NCBI RefSeq assembly: GCF_012027635.1
Contig: NZ_SNUS01000001.1
Location: 434,001 to 498,000, forward strand
DNA from: Thermococcus sp. 21S9
GTDB taxonomy: Archaea; Methanobacteriota_B; Thermococci; Thermococcales; Thermococcaceae
Reading direction: 5' to 3'
DNA: 64,000 nt
Each line of letters starts with the position of its first letter. Position 1 is the first letter of the stretch. A model generated the notes under the pieces. The model was not told the DNA's origin. It was given only the letters and a program-made list of their open reading frames with translations, and did no database searches. Of the stretch, positions 18,150 through 26,819 are shown one piece after another. The translations under genes and the position numbers were made by a program.

Positions 18150-18929
18150 ATGCTCTACGTTATAATCGCCCTCGAGGTTCTCCTCGTTCTTGAAGCCTTC
18201 GGAGACCTCGGGGTTGCAATGGCCGGCGGAGCAATGGCATTCCTGGGAGCCCTCTACATCTGGGCAACGAGACACAAGTTTGGCGAGAACCTGATTCCCC
18301 TTGAGAGGGAAGAGATGCCCTGGCTCTACGACGGCATAGCCGAACTCGCGAGAAAAGCCAACGTCCCAATGCCCAAGGTCTATCTGCTCGACGACTACAT
18401 ACCCAACGCATACTCCTTCGGCAATACGATAGTCCTCTCTCTGGGTCTCTTTGAAGTCCTCGACGAGGATGAGATAATCGCCGTCGCCGCCCACGAACTC
18501 GGTCACATAAAGAACCGCGACACCAGATGGTTCCCGCTGGTAACCTACGGCAGGTGCCTAATGATAACGACAACCCTCATACTCCTCCTCGCCGGCAGTG
18601 TTCCAGTAAAGGGAGCATCAGTAGTGCTCTACGTCGCATACGAGCTCGCAAGAAGCGACTTCATGAAGAAGAGGGAGTTCCTTGCGGACGAGACCGCGCT
18701 GAGGTTGCTCGCGATACCGATGAGCCTCAAGAAAGCCCTGGAGGAACTCAAATACTACGAGGACCTGAGAATGAACGTCAAGGTCAACGCGGTTCCGAGC
18801 ATCGAGCCGGGCATAGAGAGGGAAAAGCGCTTCGCGTTCTTCACCGAAACCCACCCAAGTTACGAGGAGAGGATATTCAGGATAACCGTTGAGATGAACA
18901 ATCTGATGAGAATGAAGCAGGTGCAGTGA
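18150..18929 (+). CDS. M48-family membrane zinc peptidase (HtpX-like)
   Basis: 259 residues. Two hydrophobic helices at the N-terminus (residues 2-18 and 22-40) precede the peptidase domain. HELGH (115-119) is the HEXXH zinc site and FLADETALRL (about 173-182) carries the third zinc ligand. Another hydrophobic hairpin (TTTLILLLAGSVPVKGASVVLYVAYELA) lies between them. Members are membrane proteases of quality control such as HtpX and Ste24. It is coupled to the BlaI-like regulator six bases upstream, and followed at once by a dCMP deaminase gene (one base gap). Confidence 0.88.
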   Translation: MLYVIIALEVLLVLEAFGDLGVAMAGGAMAFLGALYIWATRHKFGENLIPLEREEMPWLYDGIAELARKANVPMPKVYLLDDYIPNAYSFGNTIVLSLGLFEVLDEDEIIAVAAHELGHIKNRDTRWFPLVTYGRCLMITTTLILLLAGSVPVKGASVVLYVAYELARSDFMKKREFLADETALRLLAIPMSLKKALEELKYYEDLRMNVKVNAVPSIEPGIEREKRFAFFTETHPSYEERIFRITVEMNNLMRMKQVQ

Positions 18930-18930
18930 T

Positions 18931-19464
18931 ATGACAGTCGAGATTTTCCTTGACAGGGAGAAAGCCGAGAGGATACGGGCCATCAGACCCACTAAGGACG
19001 AGTATTTCATGCTGATAGCGAAGCTCGTCTCGCTCAGGGCGACCTGTCCTAGGCTTAGGGTTGGAGCCGTCGCGGTAAAGGACGGCTACATCCTTGCCAC
19101 CGGCTACAACGGCGCGCCGAGGGGAATGGACCACTGCATAGACGTTGGCTGTCTCATAGTTGACGGCCACTGCCACAGGGCGGTTCACGCGGAGCAGAAT
19201 GTCATAGCGATGGCCGCTAGGAAGGGGATAAGCCTCGAAGGGGCAACGCTTTACGTCACGCACTTCCCCTGCGACACCTGCTTCAAGCTCGTCATAAACG
19301 CGGGAATCAAGGAGATAGTCTACGAGGAGATGTACCCCAACGAGGCCACCGAGGTACTGCTAAAGGAGGCGCAGGAGAAGGGGATAGTGAAGATAAGGCA
19401 GTTCAAACTGCCGAAGGAGCGCGTTAGAGCGTTCCTCGAGGAGCTCTTTGGGGAGTTCATTTGA
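18931..19464 (+). CDS. Deoxycytidylate (dCMP) deaminase family protein
   Basis: 177 residues with the zinc-dependent cytidine deaminase signature: HAEQN (His and catalytic Glu) and PCDTCFKLVINAG (two Cys ligands), plus TGYNGAPRGMDHC, typical of dCMP deaminases and ComEB. Expected reaction: dCMP to dUMP, feeding thymidylate synthesis. It starts one base after the M48 peptidase gene and may ride on the same message. Its last eight bases overlap the convergent DUF2304 gene. Specificity between dCMP and related substrates cannot be told from sequence alone. Confidence 0.88.
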   Translation: MTVEIFLDREKAERIRAIRPTKDEYFMLIAKLVSLRATCPRLRVGAVAVKDGYILATGYNGAPRGMDHCIDVGCLIVDGHCHRAVHAEQNVIAMAARKGISLEGATLYVTHFPCDTCFKLVINAGIKEIVYEEMYPNEATEVLLKEAQEKGIVKIRQFKLPKERVRAFLEELFGEFI

Positions 19465-19825
19465 GCTTTTTCTCAATCTCTTCCAGCCTTCTGTTCATTT
19501 CCTCAAGTTCTATGGCCACCTTCCTCGTCAGCTCGGTTATCTCGCGCTCGGTCTTGTCCACCGCGAGGTAGACCTTGAAGATTATCAGGTACGCGACCCC
19601 GATGGCCACGACGAAGAGTGCATCGAGTCCCCTGCCGAGGCCGAGCAGGTTTTTAACCTCGTTCGCAACCTTAATCGGGAATATCGCAACAAGGAGCAGG
19701 CCGATGAGGATAACCTCCCAGAACAGGAAGTCCCCCCACTCCAAATCCCCACGCCTGTACTTGCCGATGACGTAGAGCACGAGGGCAAGCACGATTGCGA
19801 GTGTAATCATCTGAACGACGTACAT
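19457..19825 (-). CDS. DUF2304 membrane protein
   Basis: 122 residues: three hydrophobic helices (YVVQMITLAIVLALVLYVI, FWEVILIGLLLVAIF, ALFVVAIGVAYLIIFKVYLAV) and a C-terminal coiled coil (EITELTRKVAIELEEMNRRLEEIEKKL). The pattern fits DUF2304, commonly encoded next to GT2 glycosyltransferases as here. The start at ATG 19825 uses GAGGTGAT just upstream, which overlaps the stop of the glycosyltransferase gene (19831), so translation is coupled. A role in polyprenol-linked sugar transfer at the membrane is inferred from context. Confidence 0.8.
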   Translation of the reverse strand: MYVVQMITLAIVLALVLYVIGKYRRGDLEWGDFLFWEVILIGLLLVAIFPIKVANEVKNLLGLGRGLDALFVVAIGVAYLIIFKVYLAVDKTEREITELTRKVAIELEEMNRRLEEIEKKLK

Positions 19826-19830
19826 TCCCA

Positions 19831-21153
19831 TCACCTCAGCTTGTCGAAGAGAAGATTGAGCGCTATCTTAACGCCCTCCAAAACGTTGGTTCCTTTCCTC
19901 ATCGAGTACTCGGTGTAGACGGCCTTAATTGGAACCTCTACGATTCTACATCCGTTCTTAGATGCCTCGATTATAATCTCGCTCGACACGGCGTAGCGGT
20001 CGCAGGTTATCCTTATCTTCTTCACGCAGTCTCCACTGAGGCACCTCAGCCCGCTCTGGCTGTCGCTGACGTACTTCCGGGCAAAAACAGCGGTCACCGC
20101 ATCGAGGACGAAGTTGCCGAACTTCTTCACGAAGGGCATCTCGCTCGTGTCTCCCTTAAGCCTCGAGCCGACGGCGAAGTCCGCCCTCCCCTCAGCGACC
20201 GGCTTCATTACGCGGAGCGCGTCACTGAGGAGATGCTGGCCGTCGGCGTCAAAGGTCAGGACGAGCTTCGCGTTCCTCCTGACGGCGTAGGCGAAGCCAG
20301 TTCCGAGGGCACCGCCGAGTCCCCTGTTGACGAGGTGCGTTAAAACGTGAACGCCGTAGGAACGTGCTATCTCCTTCGTTCTATCCCTGGAGCCGTCGTT
20401 CACGACGATTATCTCGTCCCGCCTGAAGTAGCGGAGGAGATCCTCAATGACCGCGCCGATTGTCTTTTCCTCATTGTAGGCCGGAACGACGACGTAGCTC
20501 GAGAACAGCCTTTCGAAGAGCTCCTTAAGGTGAAGGAGGTTCTCAACCTCGAAGTTGGGCTCGGCCTTCACCTGGAAGCTCATCCTGCCCGCGTCGTGGC
20601 CGGTGACGAGGACGCTGAGTGCGCCGAGCTCCCTGGCAGGTATGATGTCGTAGCCGTGGTCTCCAACGACAACCGCTTTCTCCGGCGGGACGTTGAGCTC
20701 CTTAAGGAGTCTCTTAAGCTGGCCGGGGTTGGGCTTCAGTTCCTCCGGAGGAACGTCGTCCCGCGTTGAGATTAGGTCGAAGTAGTCTTTGAGGCCGTGA
20801 AGCTCAAGGGCCTTCATCGTGGCCTTCCGGGAACTTCTCGTCATCAGGGCGAGCTTTATTCCCCTGCTCCTGAGGAAGTCAAGGAGCTCCAGAGCACCAT
20901 CAAAGACGAAGCTCTCGTTCATTCTCTCGGTTTCGAGCTCGACGAGAATCGAGTAGAGCTCCTCGAAGGGCCCCCCCGTCTTTTTGGAGAGCTCGATAAG
21001 GCCCTCGTACATCGGCGTAAGGTCGCCTATGAGCTCCTCTGGGATTCCGAGGGAGATTGGCCCCTCCCTGAGCTCGGACTTTATCTCGCTGAAGGGTTTT
21101 TCCGCACCAACGAGGGTTCCATCGAGGTCGAAAAGGACCGCCCTGATGTCCAT
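19831..21153 (-). CDS. Fusion of HAD phosphatase and GT2 (dolichol-phosphate sugar synthase-like)
   Basis: 440 residues in two domains. Residues 1-215 are a HAD hydrolase: FDLDGTLV with the nucleophile Asp, LMTRSS, KPNP and VVGDHGYDI. Residues 216-440 are a family 2 glycosyltransferase: VVPAYNEEKTIGAVIEDLL, IIVVNDGSRDRT, the DxD-type LTFDADGQH and GSRLKG, resembling DPM1-like enzymes that transfer sugar from a nucleotide to a polyprenyl phosphate. No GtrA-like membrane domain is attached; the coupled DUF2304 protein may supply the anchor. The phosphatase substrate is unknown; the fusion suggests linked steps in sugar-phosphate handling. Confidence 0.88.
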   Translation of the reverse strand: MDIRAVLFDLDGTLVGAEKPFSEIKSELREGPISLGIPEELIGDLTPMYEGLIELSKKTGGPFEELYSILVELETERMNESFVFDGALELLDFLRSRGIKLALMTRSSRKATMKALELHGLKDYFDLISTRDDVPPEELKPNPGQLKRLLKELNVPPEKAVVVGDHGYDIIPARELGALSVLVTGHDAGRMSFQVKAEPNFEVENLLHLKELFERLFSSYVVVPAYNEEKTIGAVIEDLLRYFRRDEIIVVNDGSRDRTKEIARSYGVHVLTHLVNRGLGGALGTGFAYAVRRNAKLVLTFDADGQHLLSDALRVMKPVAEGRADFAVGSRLKGDTSEMPFVKKFGNFVLDAVTAVFARKYVSDSQSGLRCLSGDCVKKIRITCDRYAVSSEIIIEASKNGCRIVEVPIKAVYTEYSMRKGTNVLEGVKIALNLLFDKLR

Positions 21154-21206
21154 GCTACCACCGAAGGGTTTATTTTCGCTCCCGCGTAGGGAAGCCGGTG
21201 TCAGAG

Positions 21207-22103
21207 ATGATAACGTTCCTCGCGCTTATAGCTTTAATCCTTTCGCTCGTCCTCACCGGATACGTCAGGGAGCTCATGGGGAAAGCGGGAATCGTTGGCA
21301 GGGACATACACAAGCCGGAAAGGCCGGAAGTCCCCGAGATGGGGGGAATTGCCATAATCCTGACCGTTGGAATCCTCGGGGCGCTGGTTAAGCCCGAGGT
21401 CCTTCCGGTTTTTCTGCTCTTCGGCCTCGTCGGCGCCGTAGATGACCTAACGGCCCTCAAGCAGTCCCACAAGGTAATCCTCTCACTCCTCGTCTCGATT
21501 CCGGTGGCGTTCCTGGACGTGGGCAGGAGCGTTGACCTGTTCGGCCACATAATAAACCTTGGAATCCTATATCCGGTTTTCGCGGTTCTGTTCATTACCG
21601 GCTCGGCGAACCTCGTGAACATGCTGGCCGGGTTCAACGGACTTGAGGTGGGCACGAGCGCCATCGCGCTCGGCTTCCTCGCGCTGATGACGGACGGAAC
21701 GGCGAGGGAGCTCTCGTTGATAGGTCTCGGAGCTTCCCTCGGCTTCCTCTGGTGGAACAGGTATCCAGCCAGGGTCTTCCCAGGCGACACTGGGACTCTC
21801 AGCCTCGGAGCTTTGATAGGCCTCGTCGGAATCCTCGGCAAGGTCGAGGTCTACACTGCAATTCTGCTTATTCCTCACTTCCTTGACTTCACGATAAAGG
21901 CTCTGAGCGTCCGCTTTGGTGTGAGAAGGCACGGGAGAACGGAGGTAATGCCAGACGGGACGCTGAAGGCCCCACCCTACCCAAGCTTCCTGGGGACAAT
22001 AATGAGAAGGGTCAGGGTGACGGAGCCAAAGCTCGTGGCCATCGTGTGGGGAATCGAGTTCACACTCGGTCTTCTCGCCTGGGCTCTGAGTCAATTACTT
22101 TGA
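21207..22103 (+). CDS. GlcNAc-1-phosphate transferase family (WecA/MraY/Alg7-like) membrane protein
   Basis: 298 residues, about nine transmembrane helices. Family motifs: VPEMGGIAI near the N-terminus, AVDDLTALKQ (Asp pair), NLVNMLAGFNGLEVG and FPGDTGTLSLGALIG. These enzymes transfer HexNAc-1-P from UDP-sugar to dolichyl phosphate, the first step of archaeal N-glycan or lipid-linked glycan assembly. Start ATG 21207 follows GGTG by six bases; the frame opens earlier at a GTG inside that site. It diverges from the HAD-GT2 fusion gene and its 3' end overlaps cas6 by 44 bases. Confidence 0.9.
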   Translation: MITFLALIALILSLVLTGYVRELMGKAGIVGRDIHKPERPEVPEMGGIAIILTVGILGALVKPEVLPVFLLFGLVGAVDDLTALKQSHKVILSLLVSIPVAFLDVGRSVDLFGHIINLGILYPVFAVLFITGSANLVNMLAGFNGLEVGTSAIALGFLALMTDGTARELSLIGLGASLGFLWWNRYPARVFPGDTGTLSLGALIGLVGILGKVEVYTAILLIPHFLDFTIKALSVRFGVRRHGRTEVMPDGTLKAPPYPSFLGTIMRRVRVTEPKLVAIVWGIEFTLGLLAWALSQLL

Positions 22104-22809
22104 CCATTCCAAAGCCATACCTCGTTTTTTCTCCAAAGCCGGTCTCATAGCCGAACTTCGCGAGCTCCCGCGAGCCGGTGTAGCGGAACACCATGAGGGA
22201 GCTCCTGAAGTAGGTGTCCCTCACGAGAATCCTCACGGGCTTGAACTTGAGGACTTCAAGCTTGAACTCCTTATCCTCTGGCATGTGGCCATAGATGGCC
22301 GAGTAGCGCATCAGCATTACCTTGCGGAGCTTGTCAAAGAACATCTCGTCTCCGGGATACAGGTCCCATATCTTCATCCTGCCGTTGACGAACTTGACAG
22401 TCCTGACCATTATCGGGCTGAGTGTGGAGAACAGAACCTCGTCCTTGAGCTCGGGCTCCTTGAGGACCTTAACGTTGTCCGCTATGAACGTCGCGTCCCC
22501 AATCTTAAGGAGAGGGTCGTCGAGGAAGCCCTCGGCGATGGCTTTGATAAGCTCTCCGGAGTGGGACGAGACGTATAGGGAAACATCGTCCGAGAGAACC
22601 TTAATGCCCGCCTCCGGGAGAAGCTCTCTCTTCCGAACCATAATACGTGAAAACGTGAAGTGGTCCGCGTGACTCGTCTCCGCCTCATGGGCCAGCTCTG
22701 GAGAAACGAGGTATATCTTTTCGAGAATCTGGGTGTAGACCTCATAGTTGTAGTTGAAGGGCAGTATCGTTCCTTCCTCCGCGGGTCTCAGTTTGATTTC
22801 GATTCTCAT
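22060..22809 (-). CDS. cas6: CRISPR-associated endoribonuclease Cas6, without array or other cas genes nearby
   Basis: 249 residues from ATG 22809, preceded by GGGGTGG. The Gly-rich loop GYETGFGEKTRYGFGMVKV at the C-terminus and LSPIMVRTVKF in the middle match RAMP-type Cas6 of Thermococcales. Cas6 cuts pre-crRNA within repeats. Compared by eye with the Pyrococcus furiosus enzyme (Tyr31, His46, Lys52 from memory), the catalytic positions are not clearly kept, though a nearby TSHADHF offers histidines. No repeat array or other cas gene lies in this window. The 3' end overlaps the convergent glycosyltransferase gene by 44 bases. Confidence 0.88.
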   Translation of the reverse strand: MRIEIKLRPAEEGTILPFNYNYEVYTQILEKIYLVSPELAHEAETSHADHFTFSRIMVRKRELLPEAGIKVLSDDVSLYVSSHSGELIKAIAEGFLDDPLLKIGDATFIADNVKVLKEPELKDEVLFSTLSPIMVRTVKFVNGRMKIWDLYPGDEMFFDKLRKVMLMRYSAIYGHMPEDKEFKLEVLKFKPVRILVRDTYFRSSLMVFRYTGSRELAKFGYETGFGEKTRYGFGMVKVIDSEPRREDRV

Positions 22810-23011
22810 TCCACCCCACCCCGGTTTCAACCAGCAAGAATTGGAACTCAAGGTTAATAAGAATTTCGCATATCAAACGTCGACATAGTTACAACTCTGA
22901 AGAGTCAGCAATGGATGTTGGATGGGAGGTAACACCACACGAAACGATAGGCGACCCAACAAGGTTAAAAAGGACTCCGGCGATAATGACACAGTGGAGA
23001 GGTGAGAGAGC

Positions 23012-24202
23012 ATGAGCATTGAGGATACGAACATACACGAAGGTTACGATGATTACATCACCTTCTTGAAGAGACGCATAAGGCAACTCGAGCTTCAGGT
23101 GAGGACGCTCGAGGCAGATAAGGAGAGACTTGAGAGGGAACTCTCGAGGCTCAGAATGGAGATGTCAAGGCTTCGCCAGCCCCCGGCCTTCGCGGGCAAC
23201 GTCATCGAGGTTCTCGACGACGAGAGGGCCATAGTCCAGAATTACAACGGACCGCGCTTCGTCGTTAGAATCGCCCCGTGGATAGAGAGGGACAAACTGA
23301 AGCCCGGCTCAAGGGTGGCGTTAGACCAGAGGACTATGGCGATAGTCGAGCTCCTCCCGACGGAGAAAGACCCGAGCGTCCTCGGCTTCGAGGTCATAGA
23401 GAGGCCCAGGGTCACGTACAAGGACATCGGCGGTCTCGACAAGCAGTTGCAGGAGCTCCGCGAGGCCATAGAGCTCCCCCTCAAGCACCCCGAGCTCTTC
23501 GAGAAGGTTGGAATCGAGCCCCCGAAGGGAGTCCTCCTCTACGGCCCGCCGGGCTGTGGAAAAACCCTCATGGCGAAGGCCCTCGCGAGAGAGGTGAACG
23601 CCACCTTCATTCGCGTCGTTGGAAGCGAGCTGGTCAGGAAGTTCATCGGAGAGGGAGCAAGATTGGTCCATGAGCTCTTCGAGCTTGCCAAGGAGAAGGC
23701 CCCAACGATAATCTTCATCGACGAGATTGATGCGATAGGCGCGAAAAGAATGGACGAGACGACCGGTGGTGAGAGGGAAGTCAACAGGACCCTGATGCAA
23801 CTCCTCGCTGAGATGGACGGCTTCGACCCGCGCGGGAACGTCAAGGTCATAGCGGCAACGAACAGGCCCGACATACTCGACCCAGCCCTGCTAAGGCCAG
23901 GGAGATTCGACAGGCTGATTGAAGTCCCGCTCCCCGACTTCCGCGGAAGGCTCGAGATACTCAAGGTCCACACGAGGAAGATGAACCTCAAGGACGTTGA
24001 CCTGCGCATCATAGCGGAACTCACCGAGGGCGCGAGCGGAGCGGACTTGAAGGCCATAGCGACCGAGGCTGGAATGTTCGCCATCAGGGACAGGCGCGAG
24101 TACGTCACTCAGGACGACTTCCTCAGGGCCGTGGAGAAGGTTCTTGGAGCGGAGAAGAGGCTCGCCCAGGCGATAGCGATGCACGAGGTCATGTACGGCT
24201 GA
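23012..24202 (+). CDS. pan: Proteasome-activating nucleotidase (PAN)
   Basis: AAA+ ATPase ring that unfolds substrates and feeds them to the 20S proteasome. 396 residues: N-terminal coiled coil (about 15-57), OB domain (58-120), AAA domain with Walker A GPPGCGKT (178-185), Walker B FIDEID (235-240), sensor ATNRPD and arginine fingers RPGRFDR. The C-terminal MYG fits the HbYX motif that opens the proteasome gate. GAGGTGA precedes the ATG. The beta subunit gene psmB is in the same window but 37 kb away. Confidence 0.97.
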   Translation: MSIEDTNIHEGYDDYITFLKRRIRQLELQVRTLEADKERLERELSRLRMEMSRLRQPPAFAGNVIEVLDDERAIVQNYNGPRFVVRIAPWIERDKLKPGSRVALDQRTMAIVELLPTEKDPSVLGFEVIERPRVTYKDIGGLDKQLQELREAIELPLKHPELFEKVGIEPPKGVLLYGPPGCGKTLMAKALAREVNATFIRVVGSELVRKFIGEGARLVHELFELAKEKAPTIIFIDEIDAIGAKRMDETTGGEREVNRTLMQLLAEMDGFDPRGNVKVIAATNRPDILDPALLRPGRFDRLIEVPLPDFRGRLEILKVHTRKMNLKDVDLRIIAELTEGASGADLKAIATEAGMFAIRDRREYVTQDDFLRAVEKVLGAEKRLAQAIAMHEVMYG

Positions 24203-25304
24203 CCTTTTCTGCCCCCTTTGTCCCCTTTATTACCGCCCACGCCAGGGCGTAGAGAACCGCTATGGCGAAGAATGCCTCCCTATAACCGAGCCTGTCTATA
24301 AGCCAGCCAGTGAAGTAGGGCCCGACGGTTGCCCCGAAGAAGCCCACCATGTTCACGAAGCCCATAACCGGCCCGAGGTTGTCCTTTCCGGCGGTTTCGG
24401 CGGTGAAAGCCGTAACCATCGGGCCGACCGAATAGAAGGTCAGGCCGAGGGCGAGTGCAGAGAAGAAACCGGGTTTCACGACGAGGAGAACGATTAGGAG
24501 CGCGTTGGAGAGGAAGGCGAGTTCAAGGGCCTTTCTTCCAAGCCGGTCGTAGAGGACCCCTCCAGCGAGGGAACCTGCGATGCCGACCAGCGAGAGGAGG
24601 GAGAAGAGGTAGGAGGCCCTTTCAACACCCATTCCCGTCGAGGTCAGGAAGGCGACGAGAAAGGTTAGAACGCCGAAGAAGGCCATCAGGGCGAGGAAGT
24701 TCGCCACCGCTAAGTTCACCGAGCCGACCTCGATTGAGAGCCTCGCCTTACTTTTTTTCTCCTTAAGAGTTCTGAGGGAGACAACGAGCAGGACTCCAAC
24801 GACCGAGCTCATAACGGCCAGAATCGGGAAGGCATAGCGCCAGCCGAGGTTCAAAGCCACAGGCACGACGAGTAGCGGGACTATCCCGGAACCGACGGGA
24901 GGGCCGAGCATGAAGACGCCGAGGGCGGAGCCCTTCCTCGCCCCGTAGGTTTCCGCTATCAGTGCTGTCGCAGGGGCATAGTAGAGGCCGGAGAAGAAGC
25001 CGTAGAGCGCTCTGAAGGCCAGAACTTCCCAATACTGGGAAGCGAAGAAGAGCATCGCGGAGGAGATGGAGTAGCCGAATATGCTCAACGCGAGGAGCCT
25101 CTTCCTCCCGAAGCGGTCGCCGAGGTAACCTGCTGGAACCTGAATGAGCGCGTAGGGGAGGAGAAGGGCAGTCATGAGAAGTCCCGCCTGAGCGTTGCTC
25201 AGATGGAACTCTGCCTTTATCATCGGAAGGAGCGGGGAAACGGCCATCCTGTGGGCGTAGTTGAATATCCAGCCGAGGGTTATCAGGATAAGCGAAACGA
25301 GCAT
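24189..25304 (-). CDS. Major facilitator superfamily transporter
   Basis: 371 residues, twelve predicted helices. The loop 2-3 signature [15 protein letters not shown] and its counterpart [16 protein letters not shown] in the second half identify MFS. The substrate cannot be told. The TATA-like cgcttaaaag (25325-25334) is centred about 26 bases before the ATG, and there is no ribosome site, so a leaderless message is likely. The 3' end overlaps PAN by 14 bases on the opposite strand. It diverges from the RIO2 gene. Confidence 0.88.
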   Translation of the reverse strand: MLVSLILITLGWIFNYAHRMAVSPLLPMIKAEFHLSNAQAGLLMTALLLPYALIQVPAGYLGDRFGRKRLLALSIFGYSISSAMLFFASQYWEVLAFRALYGFFSGLYYAPATALIAETYGARKGSALGVFMLGPPVGSGIVPLLVVPVALNLGWRYAFPILAVMSSVVGVLLVVSLRTLKEKKSKARLSIEVGSVNLAVANFLALMAFFGVLTFLVAFLTSTGMGVERASYLFSLLSLVGIAGSLAGGVLYDRLGRKALELAFLSNALLIVLLVVKPGFFSALALGLTFYSVGPMVTAFTAETAGKDNLGPVMGFVNMVGFFGATVGPYFTGWLIDRLGYREAFFAIAVLYALAWAVIKGTKGAEKVSRT

Positions 25305-25405
25305 GGATTCGATGAGGAATTGAGCGCTTAAAAGTTTGTTGGACAGAGGTGGCCGACGAAAGTTTATAAGAATCCGGGCGGTAGTAACGGGGGAGGAGAG
25401 AGCGA

Positions 25406-26338
25406 ATGGTCAGCAAGCTGTTGGCGCTCGAAGCTTATCCTTCACTCAGGGACCTGGACTTCAGAATCCTCAGGGGAGTAGAGCTCAACATGAGGCACCA
25501 CAAGTGGGTGCCGTTAGAGGACATAGCGCGCTTCGCCAGGGTGGACGTTGAGACGGCATCGTTCAGGCTCGGCAAGCTCGACGACATGTCCCTCGTCAGG
25601 CGGAGGAGCGACATAGGCTACATCGGCTACCAGCTCACAATACACGGCTACGACGTACTGGCCATAAGGGCCCTCGCGAGGAAGGGAATCGTAGAGGCGA
25701 TAAGCACGACGCAGATTGGCGTTGGAAAGGACGCGGACGTTTACGTCGGAATAACGCCAGCCGGAGAGAAAGTTGCCGTTAAGTTCAACAGGATAGGGGG
25801 CAGAACGGCTTCACGGAGGGCAGGCTATCACTCCCACGTCTTCGCCGATAAACACCACACGAGCTGGCTCTACGTCTCAAGGCTCATCGCAAAGAAGGAA
25901 TACGACGCGCTGGTTCTGCTCAGTCCGATTGCGAGGGTTCCTAAGCCGATAGCCTGGAACAGGCACGTCCTCGTCATGGAGTTCGTTGAGGGAACCGAGC
26001 TGGCGGAGCTAAGGGATGACGAGCTGACGAGAGAGGAAGCAGCGGAAGTCCTCGACAGAATCCTCGAGGAGTACCTCAAGATAGTGCGCTTTGGTATAGT
26101 CCACTCGGATTTAAGCGAGTTCAACGTTGTCCTGACTGAAGATGATATCCTGATAATAGACTGGGCCCAGCACCTGACCACCGCCCACCCGGAGAGCTAC
26201 GAGCTGTTGAAGAGGGATTTAACGGTCATAATCAACGCCTTCAGGCGGAGGTGGCGGGTTGAGAGGAGCTTTGATGAAATCTGGCCGGCCTTCGAGAGGG
26301 CCTGGCACGAGAGCAGGGGGGAGGGGTATGACGATTAA
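25406..26338 (+). CDS. rio2: RIO2-family serine/threonine kinase
   Basis: Atypical kinase/ATPase needed for late maturation of the small ribosomal subunit. 310 residues: N-terminal winged helix (1-90, RHHKWVPLEDIARFARVD), then the RIO kinase fold with the flexible loop, VAVKFNR (ATP-binding Lys), catalytic VHSDLSEFNV and metal-binding LIIDWAQ. TATA box tttataag (25362-25369) and a GGAGGAG site are present. A small TPR-like gene overlaps its last 11 bases. Confidence 0.95.
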   Translation: MVSKLLALEAYPSLRDLDFRILRGVELNMRHHKWVPLEDIARFARVDVETASFRLGKLDDMSLVRRRSDIGYIGYQLTIHGYDVLAIRALARKGIVEAISTTQIGVGKDADVYVGITPAGEKVAVKFNRIGGRTASRRAGYHSHVFADKHHTSWLYVSRLIAKKEYDALVLLSPIARVPKPIAWNRHVLVMEFVEGTELAELRDDELTREEAAEVLDRILEEYLKIVRFGIVHSDLSEFNVVLTEDDILIIDWAQHLTTAHPESYELLKRDLTVIINAFRRRWRVERSFDEIWPAFERAWHESRGEGYDD

Positions 26339-26819
26339 GTACGAGCCCCTTAACAGGCGCGAGAGGATTGTTAAGCTCTTCCGCGAGGCAATCGAGGCCG
26401 AGAACAGGAAGGACCTCGAAACCGCGAAGAAAAAGCTCGATGAGATACTCCACGAGAGCCTCGACGTTGAGCCGGAGTTCTACTTCGAGGCCTGCTTCCG
26501 CCTGGCAGACATCTTCCTCCAGGAGGACAACTACCGGGGAGCGGTCAAGTGCGCCCTGCGGGCCATCCTGAGGGCACCGAGCGAAGACCATTACAGGCTC
26601 GGCGTGAAGAGGCTTGGGGACATACTCGCGATAATCAAGAAGGAGAACCGTCTAAACGAGCTCGCCGAGAACATGGACGCGACGCTCAGGCTCATTGAGG
26701 AGGACGAGGAGCTACACCGCTTCACGCTCGCCCTCGTAAAGCTCGCGAGGGGAGAAAGGGTGAGGGAGAAGTTCATCCTGCCCGAGTTCAACGAGGTCTT
26801 CGAGAGCCTAATCGAGTGA
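26328..26819 (+). CDS. Small TPR-like helical protein, coupled to RIO2
   Basis: 163 residues from ATG 26328, which follows GGGGAGGGG and overlaps the RIO2 stop by 11 bases, so translation is coupled. The sequence is all helical with repeat-like pairs ([53 protein letters not shown]), suggesting TPR or alpha-solenoid folding. I do not recognise a named family. Context suggests an adapter or ribosome-related role with RIO2, which is inference. Its 3' end overlaps the convergent radical SAM gene by 32 bases. Confidence 0.75.
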   Translation: MTIKYEPLNRRERIVKLFREAIEAENRKDLETAKKKLDEILHESLDVEPEFYFEACFRLADIFLQEDNYRGAVKCALRAILRAPSEDHYRLGVKRLGDILAIIKKENRLNELAENMDATLRLIEEDEELHRFTLALVKLARGERVREKFILPEFNEVFESLIE

